This document shows, one piece after another, positions 17,490-24,721 of a stretch of 64,000 nt of DNA (positions are counted from its first letter, which is position 1; each line of letters starts with the position of its first letter). This DNA is from Sphingomonadales bacterium (lineage in GTDB: Bacteria > Pseudomonadota > Alphaproteobacteria > SMXS01): assembly GCA_022844405.1 (NCBI GenBank), contig JALHLV010000002.1, forward strand, positions 62,001 to 126,000. Reading direction: 5' to 3'. The notes below the pieces were generated by a model. The model saw nothing but the letters and a program-made list of their open reading frames with translations, had not been told where the DNA came from and ran no database searches. A program made the translations under genes and the position numbers.

Positions 17490-18221
17490 ATGCTGGAATT
17501 GCGGGGCGTGGCGAAACGGTTCGGCGAGGCGCAGGCGGTCAAGCCGCTGTCGCTGACGATTCCCGAAGGCAAGACCACCGTGCTGATCGGCCCCAGCGGC
17601 TGCGGCAAGTCGACCCTGCTGCGGATGCTGATCGGCCTCGCGCCACCCGACGCAGGCGACGTGATGTTCGACGGCGCGCCGCTCTGGGGCCAACTCAGCG
17701 AAGCCCGGCGGCGCACCGGCTACGTCATTCAGGACGGCGGCCTGTTTCCGCACCTGACGGCGCGCGAAAACATCTGCCTGATGCCCGCCCATCTGGGTTG
17801 GACCGCCACAGCGCAGGCAGATCGGGTCGAGACGCTGGCCGCGCTCACCCGGTTTCCCGCCGGGCGCCTCGACGCCTGGCCGGCGGAACTGTCCGGCGGC
17901 CAGCGGCAGCGGGTGGCGATCATGCGGGCGCTGGCGCTCGATCCGGACGTGCTGCTGCTCGACGAGCCGCTGGCCGCGCTCGACCCGCTGATCCGGCGCG
18001 GATTGCAGGACGACCTGAGGGAAGTTTTCCGCGGCCTGGCCAAGACCATCGTGCTGGTGACCCACGACATGCATGAGGCGGCGTTCTTCGGCGACCGGAT
18101 CGTGCTGATGCGCGACGGCTCGGTCATCCAGCAGGGCGTCCTTGCCGACCTGCTGGAGCATCCCGCCGATCCGTTCGTGACCGAGTTCATCCGCGCCCAG
18201 CGCAGCGAGCTGCCGTTATGA
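17490..18221 (+). CDS. ABC transporter ATPase, glycine-betaine/choline type
   Basis: A 243-residue ATPase: Walker A GPSGCGKS at residues 34-41, ABC signature LSGGQ at 134-138, Walker B VLLLDEP at 154-160. It resembles OpuCA/ProV-like ATPases of quaternary-amine importers but lacks the C-terminal CBS domains that sense ionic strength. Its last codons overlap the next gene's ATG by 4 bases. Its partner is the permease fused to a binding protein, so this is a two-gene importer. Without CBS domains it may serve uptake for catabolism rather than osmoprotection. Confidence 0.88.
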   Translation: MLELRGVAKRFGEAQAVKPLSLTIPEGKTTVLIGPSGCGKSTLLRMLIGLAPPDAGDVMFDGAPLWGQLSEARRRTGYVIQDGGLFPHLTARENICLMPAHLGWTATAQADRVETLAALTRFPAGRLDAWPAELSGGQRQRVAIMRALALDPDVLLLDEPLAALDPLIRRGLQDDLREVFRGLAKTIVLVTHDMHEAAFFGDRIVLMRDGSVIQQGVLADLLEHPADPFVTEFIRAQRSELPL

Positions 18222-19693
18222 GGCGCCTGATGCTCGCGCTGATGCTGCTCGCCTGGCCGGCCCAGTCATGGGCCGCGACCGTCGGCTCCAAGGCATTCAC
18301 CGAGGGTATCGTCCTGGGCGAGATCCTGACCGGCACGCTGAACGCAGCCGGCGTCGATGCCACGCACCGCGCCGGGCTGGGCGGCACGCGCATCGTCTAC
18401 GAGGCGCTGAAGGGCGGCGATATCGACGCCTATGTGGATTATACCGGCACGATCTCGGGTGAAATCCTCGCGGGACGGCGGGCGTCGACCGACGAGACCA
18501 TGCGCGCCGCACTGCGCGAGGACGGCATCGGCGTGACCGGGTCGCTGGGCTTCGAGAACACCTATGCCATCGCCATGCGGCGCGACCGGGCCGAGGCGCT
18601 GGGCATCGCGACGCTTTCCGACCTTCGCGCCCATCCCGGCCTGACGCTGGTGTTCAGCAACGAGTTCCTCTCCCGCGAGGACGGCTGGCCGCTGCTGCGT
18701 GGTCGCTACAGCCTGCCGCAGACCAACGCGCGCGGCATGGAGCACGAGCTGGCTTACCGGGCGATCGGCTCGGGCGCCATCGACGCCACCGACGTCTACA
18801 CCACCGACGCCAACATTCCGGCCTACGGGCTGACCGTGCTGCGCGACGACCTGAAGGTGTTCCCGGAGTACCAGGCCGTGATCCTCTACCGGCTCGATCT
18901 GCCCGCCGGCGCCGTCGGCGCGCTGAAGCGCCTGGAAGGCCGCATCGATGTGGCGCGCATGCAGGCGATGAACGCCGGCGTCACCCTGCACGGCAAGACC
19001 GAGCAGGCGGTCGCCGCCGCATTCCTGCAGGATGGCTCCGGCACGGCGCCTCCCGCTGACGGCCTATGGCGCCGTCTCGCCCGCACCACCGCCGAGCATC
19101 TGACGCTGGTCGCGATCTCGCTGGGCGCGGCGATCATCGTCGCCGTGCCGCTGGGGATCCTCGCTTTCCGCCGTCCGCGCCTGGGCCAGGCGGTGCTGGC
19201 GGCGGCGGGCGTCGCCCAGACCATCCCGTCGCTGGCGCTGTTCGTGTTCATGATCCCGCTGGTCGGCATCGGCGGCCCGCCGGCGCTGATCGCGCTGTTC
19301 CTCTACAGCCTGCTGCCGATCATCCGGAACACCCATGCGGGCCTGAGCGGCATCCCGGCGTCGCTGCGGGAATCGGCCGAGGTGCTGGGCCTGCCGCGCG
19401 GTGTCGTCCTGCGGCGCATCGAGCTGCCGCTGGCCGCGCGGTCGATCATGGCGGGCATCAAGACCGCCGCCGTCATCAATGTCGGCACGGCGACGCTGGG
19501 CGCGCTGATCGGCGCCGGCGGCTACGGCCAGCCGATCCTGACCGGCATCCGCCTCGCCGACACCGGCCTGATCCTGGAGGGAGCGGTGCCCGCCGCCCTG
19601 CTGGCGCTCGTCACCCAAGGCCTTTTCGAGCTCGCCGAGCGCAGGCTTGTCCCCCGGGGATTGCGCTTGCCGCGTCAGGCACCGGATGCATAA
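18218..19693 (+). CDS. Fused substrate-binding protein and permease of an osmoprotectant-type ABC importer
   Basis: A 491-residue fusion. After a signal/anchor sequence (residues 1-19) comes an OpuAC-type binding domain (about 20-275) with VGSKAFTEG, GGDIDAYVDYTGT and AIDATDVYTTDANI. It is joined to a BPD-type permease domain (about 290-480) with several membrane helices and the EAA-like loop SAEVLGLPRGVVLRRIELPLA. Binding-domain-first order is the reverse of the permease-first fusions of Gram-positive OpuF-like systems. The first helix must put the binding domain in the periplasm. Substrate probably a quaternary amine such as glycine betaine or choline. Confidence 0.87.
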   Translation: MRRLMLALMLLAWPAQSWAATVGSKAFTEGIVLGEILTGTLNAAGVDATHRAGLGGTRIVYEALKGGDIDAYVDYTGTISGEILAGRRASTDETMRAALREDGIGVTGSLGFENTYAIAMRRDRAEALGIATLSDLRAHPGLTLVFSNEFLSREDGWPLLRGRYSLPQTNARGMEHELAYRAIGSGAIDATDVYTTDANIPAYGLTVLRDDLKVFPEYQAVILYRLDLPAGAVGALKRLEGRIDVARMQAMNAGVTLHGKTEQAVAAAFLQDGSGTAPPADGLWRRLARTTAEHLTLVAISLGAAIIVAVPLGILAFRRPRLGQAVLAAAGVAQTIPSLALFVFMIPLVGIGGPPALIALFLYSLLPIIRNTHAGLSGIPASLRESAEVLGLPRGVVLRRIELPLAARSIMAGIKTAAVINVGTATLGALIGAGGYGQPILTGIRLADTGLILEGAVPAALLALVTQGLFELAERRLVPRGLRLPRQAPDA

Positions 19694-19702
19694 TCCGCGC
19701 CC

Positions 19703-20164
19703 ATGACCGACGACGACAAATTCCAGCGCATGATCCGCAGCCAGAAATTCCTGGACCGCATCCCGCATATGAGCGCCATCGGCCTGCAACTGGTAGATTT
19801 CGCGCCCGGCGCGGTGACGGTCCGCCTGCCCTACAGCCTGGATCTGGTCGGCAACCCGGATACCGGCGTGCTGGCCGGCGGCGCCATCTCGGCGGTGCTC
19901 GACAATGTCTGCGGCTCGGCGGTGGTGGCCCGGGTCGAGAAGTCCGCCGCCTTCGCCACCCTCGACCTGCGCATCGACTACATGCGCCCGGCCGAGCCCG
20001 GCCGCGACGTGTTCGCCTTCGCCGAATGCTACAAGCTGACGCGGCTGATCGCCTTCGTGCGCGGCTTCGCCTATCACGACGACACGGCCAAGCCGATCGC
20101 CAACGCCACCGCCACCTTCATGTTCACCGGCCAGGGCAAGCTGGCGCAGGCCACGGACCCATGA
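19703..20164 (+). CDS. PaaI-family thioesterase (first of pair)
   Basis: A 153-residue hot-dog fold thioesterase. It shows the PaaI-type block GVLAGGAISAVLDNVCGSAV and the strand TLDLRIDYMRPAEPGRDVFAFAE. It hydrolyses acyl- or aryl-acyl-CoA in the cytoplasm. The starting ATG follows the ABC gene by 9 bases, and its stop overlaps the next gene's ATG (ATGA). The HGG of classic family members is replaced by LAGG at the active site loop, while Asp is kept near residue 69. Confidence 0.85.
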   Translation: MTDDDKFQRMIRSQKFLDRIPHMSAIGLQLVDFAPGAVTVRLPYSLDLVGNPDTGVLAGGAISAVLDNVCGSAVVARVEKSAAFATLDLRIDYMRPAEPGRDVFAFAECYKLTRLIAFVRGFAYHDDTAKPIANATATFMFTGQGKLAQATDP

Positions 20165-20595
20165 CCGGCTTCCGCGCCACCTTCGGGCACATGAAGCAGG
20201 CGGGCGACTTCTCCGGCCTGCCACTGGCGGTTCCCTATGCGAAATTCCTCGGCATCTCGCTTGCCGTGCAGGACGGCCGGGTCATCACCAGCATGGCTTA
20301 TGCCGACAAGCTGATCGGCAACACGGCGCTGCCGGCGCTGCACGGCGGCACCATCGCCGCGCTGCTGGAACTGGCCGCCCTGTTCCAGATCGCCTACGAG
20401 ATCGAGACCGAGGCGATGCCCAAGACCATCACCATCACCATCGACTACATGCGCTCCGGCGCCGCCCGCGACACCCATGCCCGCGCCTGGGCCACCCGCA
20501 TCGGCCGCCGCGTAGCCAACGTCCGCGCCGAAGCCTGGCAGGACGACCCGTCGAAGCCCATCGCGGCGGCCAACGCCAATTTCCTGCTGGCGTAG
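20161..20595 (+). CDS. PaaI-family thioesterase (second of pair)
   Basis: A 144-residue hot-dog thioesterase that keeps the canonical LHGGTIAALLELAAL with catalytic region His-Gly-Gly and Glu, and the strand TITIDYMRSGAARDTHARAW. It overlaps the preceding thioesterase by 4 bases. The two are divergent paralogues and probably form a heteromer or handle different acyl-CoAs. An open frame extends far upstream but only the ATG at the overlap gives a family-type start. Confidence 0.85.
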   Translation: MTGFRATFGHMKQAGDFSGLPLAVPYAKFLGISLAVQDGRVITSMAYADKLIGNTALPALHGGTIAALLELAALFQIAYEIETEAMPKTITITIDYMRSGAARDTHARAWATRIGRRVANVRAEAWQDDPSKPIAAANANFLLA

Positions 20596-20639
20596 CGCCA
20601 CACCGCTGGGCGGTGGACGGCGTCAATTAAATGCACTGT

Positions 20640-20662
20640 CACCGTATTTTGGCACCGTATTT
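20640..20662. promoter_or_regulatory. Direct repeat, candidate regulator site
   Basis: CACCGTATTT occurs at 20640-20649 and again at 20653-20662, a 13-base period, in an AT-rich patch of the gap before the medium-chain reductase. Such tandem decamers suit binding by a dimeric regulator on nearly one face of the helix. No regulator gene lies next to it. Confidence 0.4.
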
Positions 20663-20740
20663 ATGGCAAAATCACGGATGGTGAGAAATGTTCCCATGCG
20701 GTAAATAACAGCCACCTCAGTGAGTCGAACAGGAACACCC

Positions 20741-21754
20741 ATGCCAGAAAATACCGTCGTGCGTTTCGTGAAGCGGCCCATGGGCTTCGTTGACGAAACC
20801 AGCTTCGCCGTCGAATCAGCGCCCATGCCGAAGCCGGCCGACGGCCAGATCCTGCTGCGCAACTTCTACCACTCGCTCGATCCCTATATGCGCCCGCGCA
20901 TGACCGAGATGGACAGCTACACCCCGCCCTTCGAGGTCGGCCAGATCATGGACGGCGGCGGCATGGGCGTCGTCGTCGAGTCGCGCAACTCTGCCTATAA
21001 GCCCGGCGACGTGGTCATGGGCATGCTGCAGTGGGCGGAATACCAGGCCGCCGACACCGGTGGCTTCATGAGCAAGATCGAGCCCGGCGTCGCCCCGTGG
21101 AAGGACTATCTCGGCGTTCTCGGCGGCGCGTCGCTGACCGCCTATGTGGGCATGAAGCTGATCGGCGACCCCAAGCCGGGCGAGACGCTCTACGTCTCCG
21201 CCGCCTCGGGCGCCGTGGGCTCCATCGCCGCCCAGATGGGCAAGATCATGGGCTGCCGCGTGGTCGGTTCCGCCGGCACGGACGACAAGGTGGCCTGGCT
21301 GAAAGACGAGCTTGGCCTGGACGCCGCGTTCAACTACCGCACGGCCCAGAGCATGGACGCGGCCTTCAGCAAGCATTGCCCGGAAGGCATCGACATCGAT
21401 TTCGAGAATGTCGGCGGCGCGACGCTGCAGGGCGTGCTCGATCACATCCGGCCGCACGGCCGCATCATCATGTGCGGCGCGATTTCCGAATACAACGAGG
21501 CCGGCCCGGGCCTGAAGCACATCTTCCGCATCGTCAGCCACAAGGTGCGGATGCAGGGCTTCATCGTCTCCGACCACTTCGACATGATGCCCGCCTTCGC
21601 CGCCGACATGGCTGGCTGGCTGAAGGACGGCAAGATCAAGTACCGGGAGACGGTGGTCGAGGGCATCGAGAACATGCCCAGGGCGCTGGTCGGCCTGTTC
21701 CGCGGCGAGAACTTCGGCAAGCTGATCGCCAAGGTCGGTCACGAACCAAACTGA
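20741..21754 (+). CDS. NADP-dependent medium-chain oxidoreductase, zinc-free (CurA/leukotriene-reductase-like), first
   Basis: A 337-residue MDR-superfamily enzyme without zinc-ligand cysteines. The Rossmann fold is marked by SAASGAVGSIAAQMGKIMG, and the segment RNFYHSLDPYMRPRMTE is typical of the double-bond reductase group, as is the ending NFGKLIAKVG. It reduces alpha,beta-unsaturated carbonyls with NADPH. The ATG at MPENTVVRF is chosen because an AGGA lies shortly upstream and the product begins as the family does. A paralogue follows directly. Confidence 0.88.
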   Translation: MPENTVVRFVKRPMGFVDETSFAVESAPMPKPADGQILLRNFYHSLDPYMRPRMTEMDSYTPPFEVGQIMDGGGMGVVVESRNSAYKPGDVVMGMLQWAEYQAADTGGFMSKIEPGVAPWKDYLGVLGGASLTAYVGMKLIGDPKPGETLYVSAASGAVGSIAAQMGKIMGCRVVGSAGTDDKVAWLKDELGLDAAFNYRTAQSMDAAFSKHCPEGIDIDFENVGGATLQGVLDHIRPHGRIIMCGAISEYNEAGPGLKHIFRIVSHKVRMQGFIVSDHFDMMPAFAADMAGWLKDGKIKYRETVVEGIENMPRALVGLFRGENFGKLIAKVGHEPN

Positions 21755-21821
21755 CGCCGGCCGGCCTCGCGGAAGCGGTGGCCAATCCTGAAACATGCAG
21801 TCATCAGCAAGGAAGAACGAC

Positions 21822-22838
21822 ATGTCCACGGCAAACAACCTGCCCATCAACCAGAAGTGGCTGCTGAAGCGTCATCCCGACGGGCTGGTGAAACCGGAAG
21901 ACTTCGAGTTTGTCGAAGAACCGGCGCGGATACCGGGAAATGGCGAGGTGCTCGTCAGGACCGAGTACATCTCGGTCGACGCCTTCATCCGCACCTCGCT
22001 GAACAAGCAGGAGGGCTTCCACATGGCCGTGCCGCTGGGCGGCCTGGTCACGGCGCTCGCCGTGGGGCGCGTGATCGAGAGCAGCGCGCCGGGGCTCGCC
22101 GCGGGAGACGCCGTTTCGGGTCCGCTCGGCGCGCAGACCTATGGCACCTTCCCGGCCGCGATGCTGCAGAAGGTCGATGACCGCCTGCCGATCTCCACCT
22201 ATCTCGGCGCGCTGGGCCTCACCACCGGCCTGACCGCCTATTTCGGCATCCTCGATGTCGGCCAGGTGAAGGCCGGCGAGACCGTGCTCGTCTCCGGCGC
22301 GGCGGGAGCGGTGGGTTCCATCGCGGGCCAGATCGCCAAGATCAAGGGCGCCAGGGTCATCGGCATCGCCGGCGGTCCGGACAAGGCCAGATTTCTGACC
22401 GAGACCCTGGGCTTCGACGCGGCGATCGACTACCGCAACGAAGACGTGGCCGCCCGGATCAAGGAGCTCGCGCCCGAGGGACTGGACGTGTTCTTCGACA
22501 ATGTCGGCGGCGAAATCCTGGAGGCGGCGATCGCGAATATCCGCACCCGCGGCCGCGTCGCGATCTGCGGCGCGATTTCCCAGTACAACGACCAGCAGCA
22601 TGTCAAGGGACCCAGCACCTATCTGAAGCTCGCGGAAAACTACGCCCGCATGGAGGGCTTCACCGTGCTGCATTTCGCCGAACGCTTCGCCGAGGCGGGC
22701 GCCGAACTCGCCGGCTGGCTCGCCTCGGGCCAACTGAAGATGCCCGAGCACATCGAGCCGGGGATCGAGAGCTTCCCCATCGCGCTCCAGAAGCTGTTCA
22801 CCGGCGGAAACATGGGGAAAATGCTCGTCAAGCCGTGA
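21822..22838 (+). CDS. NADP-dependent medium-chain oxidoreductase, zinc-free, second
   Basis: A 338-residue relative of the gene before it, with the same layout: a start RHPDGLVKPEDFEFVEEP, the Rossmann motif SGAAGAVGSIAGQIAKIKG, and the CGAISQYN segment. It probably reduces another enone or quinone. An AAGGAAG ribosome site lies 8 bases before the ATG at 21822, so the ATG 27 bases upstream is rejected. Just after its stop is a short piece of a different paralogue's C-terminus, which suggests a recombination history. Confidence 0.87.
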   Translation: MSTANNLPINQKWLLKRHPDGLVKPEDFEFVEEPARIPGNGEVLVRTEYISVDAFIRTSLNKQEGFHMAVPLGGLVTALAVGRVIESSAPGLAAGDAVSGPLGAQTYGTFPAAMLQKVDDRLPISTYLGALGLTTGLTAYFGILDVGQVKAGETVLVSGAAGAVGSIAGQIAKIKGARVIGIAGGPDKARFLTETLGFDAAIDYRNEDVAARIKELAPEGLDVFFDNVGGEILEAAIANIRTRGRVAICGAISQYNDQQHVKGPSTYLKLAENYARMEGFTVLHFAERFAEAGAELAGWLASGQLKMPEHIEPGIESFPIALQKLFTGGNMGKMLVKP

Positions 22839-22841
22839 AGC

Positions 22842-22895
22842 TTCGGCGAGACCTTCGGCAGGCTCATCGCCAAGGTCGGCCATGAGCCGAGCTGA
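22842..22895 (+). pseudogene. Relic C-terminus of a third medium-chain oxidoreductase
   Basis: Immediately downstream of the second reductase, an open frame reads FGETFGRLIAKVGHEPS and stop. This matches the end of the first reductase (ENFGKLIAKVGHEPN and stop at 21754) and is not part of the adjacent gene. It has no start and only 17 codons. It is the remnant of a lost paralogue, most simply left by unequal recombination or by gene replacement. Confidence 0.7.
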
Positions 22896-22934
22896 CGGCC
22901 TCGCACCCGGGTTAAGTGCAAGCTAGCCAATATT

Positions 22935-22975
22935 ATCCTTGCAAATCTGGAATATAATTCCATAAATGCAAGGAT
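22935..22975. promoter_or_regulatory. Promoter/operator with inverted repeat before the AAA ATPase gene
   Basis: A perfect 9-bp inverted repeat, ATCCTTGCA at 22935-22943 and TGCAAGGAT at 22967-22975, brackets a TATAAT box at 22953-22958. The right arm overlaps the start codon of the next gene. This is a likely operator placed to block both transcription and ribosome access. The DNA is far more AT-rich than its surroundings. Confidence 0.5.
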
Positions 22976-24152
22976 GATTGATCGCCGCATTGCCCTTGTG
23001 CTGACCGAACGCCTTGCCAGCGCCCCTGCCGTCGCCCTGCTGGGTCCACGGCAGGTCGGCAAGACCACGCTCGCCCACTGGATCGGCGACCGGCAGCCTT
23101 CGCTGTATCTCGATCTGGAATCGGACGTGGACCGGGCGCGCCTTTCCGAGCCGGAGATGTACCTTGCCGGCCACGAGGACAGACTGGTGATCCTGGACGA
23201 GGTCCATCGCTTCCCGGGACTGTTCCAGACCTTGCGCGGCATCATCGACAAGGGAAAGCGCAAGGGGCTGCGTGCCGGCCGATTCCTGTTGCTGGGGTCC
23301 GCCTCGATGGACCTGCTTCGGCAATCGGGCGAAAGCCTCGCCGGCCGGATCAGCTATCTCGAACTGGGTCCGATCGACGGTCTGGAGGTCGCCGCCGACA
23401 GTTTGGAAAAGCTCTGGATTCGAGGCGGCTTTCCCGACAGCTTCCTTGCCGCGACGGACCGCCTTAGCCAGCGCTGGCGCCAGGACTTCATCCGCACCTA
23501 TCTGGAGCGTGACGTCCCGATGCTGGGGCCGCGCATTCCCGCGGAGACGCTCCGGCGGTTCTGGACGATGCTCGCGCACCACCAATCGGGTTTGCTCAAC
23601 GCGGCCGCGCTGGCGCGCGCGCTCGGCGTCGATGGCAAGACGATCGCCGCCTATCTCGACCTGCTGGTCGATCTGCTGCTGGTGCGCAGACTGCCACCGT
23701 GGCACGCCAATACGGGGAAGCGGCTGGTCAAGTCGCCGCGCGTCTATGTGCGCGACAGCGGCATCGTGCACACATTGCTGGGCCTCGCGAGCCACGAGGA
23801 CGTCCTCGGCCACCCCGTCGCGGGCGCCACCTGGGAAGGCTTCGTCGTGGAAACGTTGATCGCCGCGGCGCCGGAGGGCACCAGCGCCCACTTCTATCGG
23901 ACGGCGGCGGGCGCGGAAATCGACCTGTTGCTGACGCTTCCCCGAGGGGCGCTGTGGGCGATCGAGATCAAGCGAAGCCTTGTTCCGAAGCTGGAGCGGG
24001 GCTTTCACGAGGCTTGCGCGGACCTCGTTCCCAGCCGCCGCTTCGTCGTGTATCCCGGAAGGGAGAGCTATCCGCTCGACGGTGATGTCGAGGTCGCGCC
24101 CCTCCATGCCGTCGGCGGCGCGCTGCTGCGGGCCGCGCCGGCCGCGGACTGA
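22974..24152 (+). CDS. AAA_14/DUF4143 ATPase
   Basis: A 392-residue P-loop ATPase: Walker A GPRQVGKT at residues 24-31, Walker B LVILDEVH with Asp75, an AAA_14 domain to about 200, and a C-terminal DUF4143 region with RGGFPDSFL, the arginine-rich RTYLERDVPML and a nuclease-fold-like FYRTAAGAEIDLLLTLP...AIEIKRS segment that resembles the catalytic core of restriction-endonuclease-like folds. The family is widespread, mobile and of unknown role. It stands alone with its own AT-rich promoter and inverted repeat, as expected for an acquired gene. Confidence 0.87.
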   Translation: MIDRRIALVLTERLASAPAVALLGPRQVGKTTLAHWIGDRQPSLYLDLESDVDRARLSEPEMYLAGHEDRLVILDEVHRFPGLFQTLRGIIDKGKRKGLRAGRFLLLGSASMDLLRQSGESLAGRISYLELGPIDGLEVAADSLEKLWIRGGFPDSFLAATDRLSQRWRQDFIRTYLERDVPMLGPRIPAETLRRFWTMLAHHQSGLLNAAALARALGVDGKTIAAYLDLLVDLLLVRRLPPWHANTGKRLVKSPRVYVRDSGIVHTLLGLASHEDVLGHPVAGATWEGFVVETLIAAAPEGTSAHFYRTAAGAEIDLLLTLPRGALWAIEIKRSLVPKLERGFHEACADLVPSRRFVVYPGRESYPLDGDVEVAPLHAVGGALLRAAPAAD

Positions 24153-24155
24153 TCC

Positions 24156-24671
24156 TTATGCCTTGAGCAGCTCGTAGGCCGCGATCACGCTTTTGAAGCG
24201 CTCGGCGGCTTCCTCGTCGCCCGGGTTGGCATCGGGATGGTGCTTCTTGGCCAGGTCGCGGAAGGCGGCCTTGATCTCCGCCGCGTCGGCGGCGCCGTCG
24301 AGGCCAAGCACGTCGAGCGCGGCGTTGCGCTCGCGCTCTTCCTTGGTCACGCCGCTGGAGGTGTCGCGCCAGGTGCCGGCGTCGCGGAAGCCGCGTGCCT
24401 GCTTGATGTCCTCGTGCGCCATCCGCTCGGCTTCTTCCTGGGTCAGGCCCCTGAAGTAGTTCCAGTTGCGGTTGTAGGCACCGGCGTGCTCCTGGCAGAA
24501 CCAGAACTTCTCCTCGGAATCGCGGAACTTGGGCGCGGGGCAGTCGCCGGCCTCGTTGCAGCCGTCCCAGTCGCACATGCGGACGGACACGGCTTCCTGC
24601 CGTGTATTGCCGTATCCGCCCCAGCGCGGAAAACCCCAACTCTTAGTGCGTGCCATGTCCGTCCGACTCAT
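24156..24671 (-). CDS. J-domain protein with N-terminal zinc-finger-like module
   Basis: A 171-residue co-chaperone-type protein. Residues about 28-65 contain paired cysteines ([18 protein letters not shown] and WFCQEH) that can bind zinc. The C-terminal J domain (about 110-171) keeps the HPD motif in [28 protein letters not shown]. It should stimulate a DnaK-type ATPase on specific clients; this architecture is common in Alphaproteobacteria. The start at 24671 and one five codons later (MARTKSW) are both possible. It lies 3 bases from the ATPase gene stop, convergent. Confidence 0.85.
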   Translation of the reverse strand: MSRTDMARTKSWGFPRWGGYGNTRQEAVSVRMCDWDGCNEAGDCPAPKFRDSEEKFWFCQEHAGAYNRNWNYFRGLTQEEAERMAHEDIKQARGFRDAGTWRDTSSGVTKEERERNAALDVLGLDGAADAAEIKAAFRDLAKKHHPDANPGDEEAAERFKSVIAAYELLKA

Positions 24672-24721
24672 AGACCAATGAATTTACCATGATGTCGTGA
24701 CAGCGGTGCAGCGCGGCAAGG

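Noticed and set aside
22842-22895. Frameshifted C-terminal extension of the second reductase
   Set aside because: The second reductase already has a complete family C-terminus (MLVKP stop) and the fragment matches a different paralogue.
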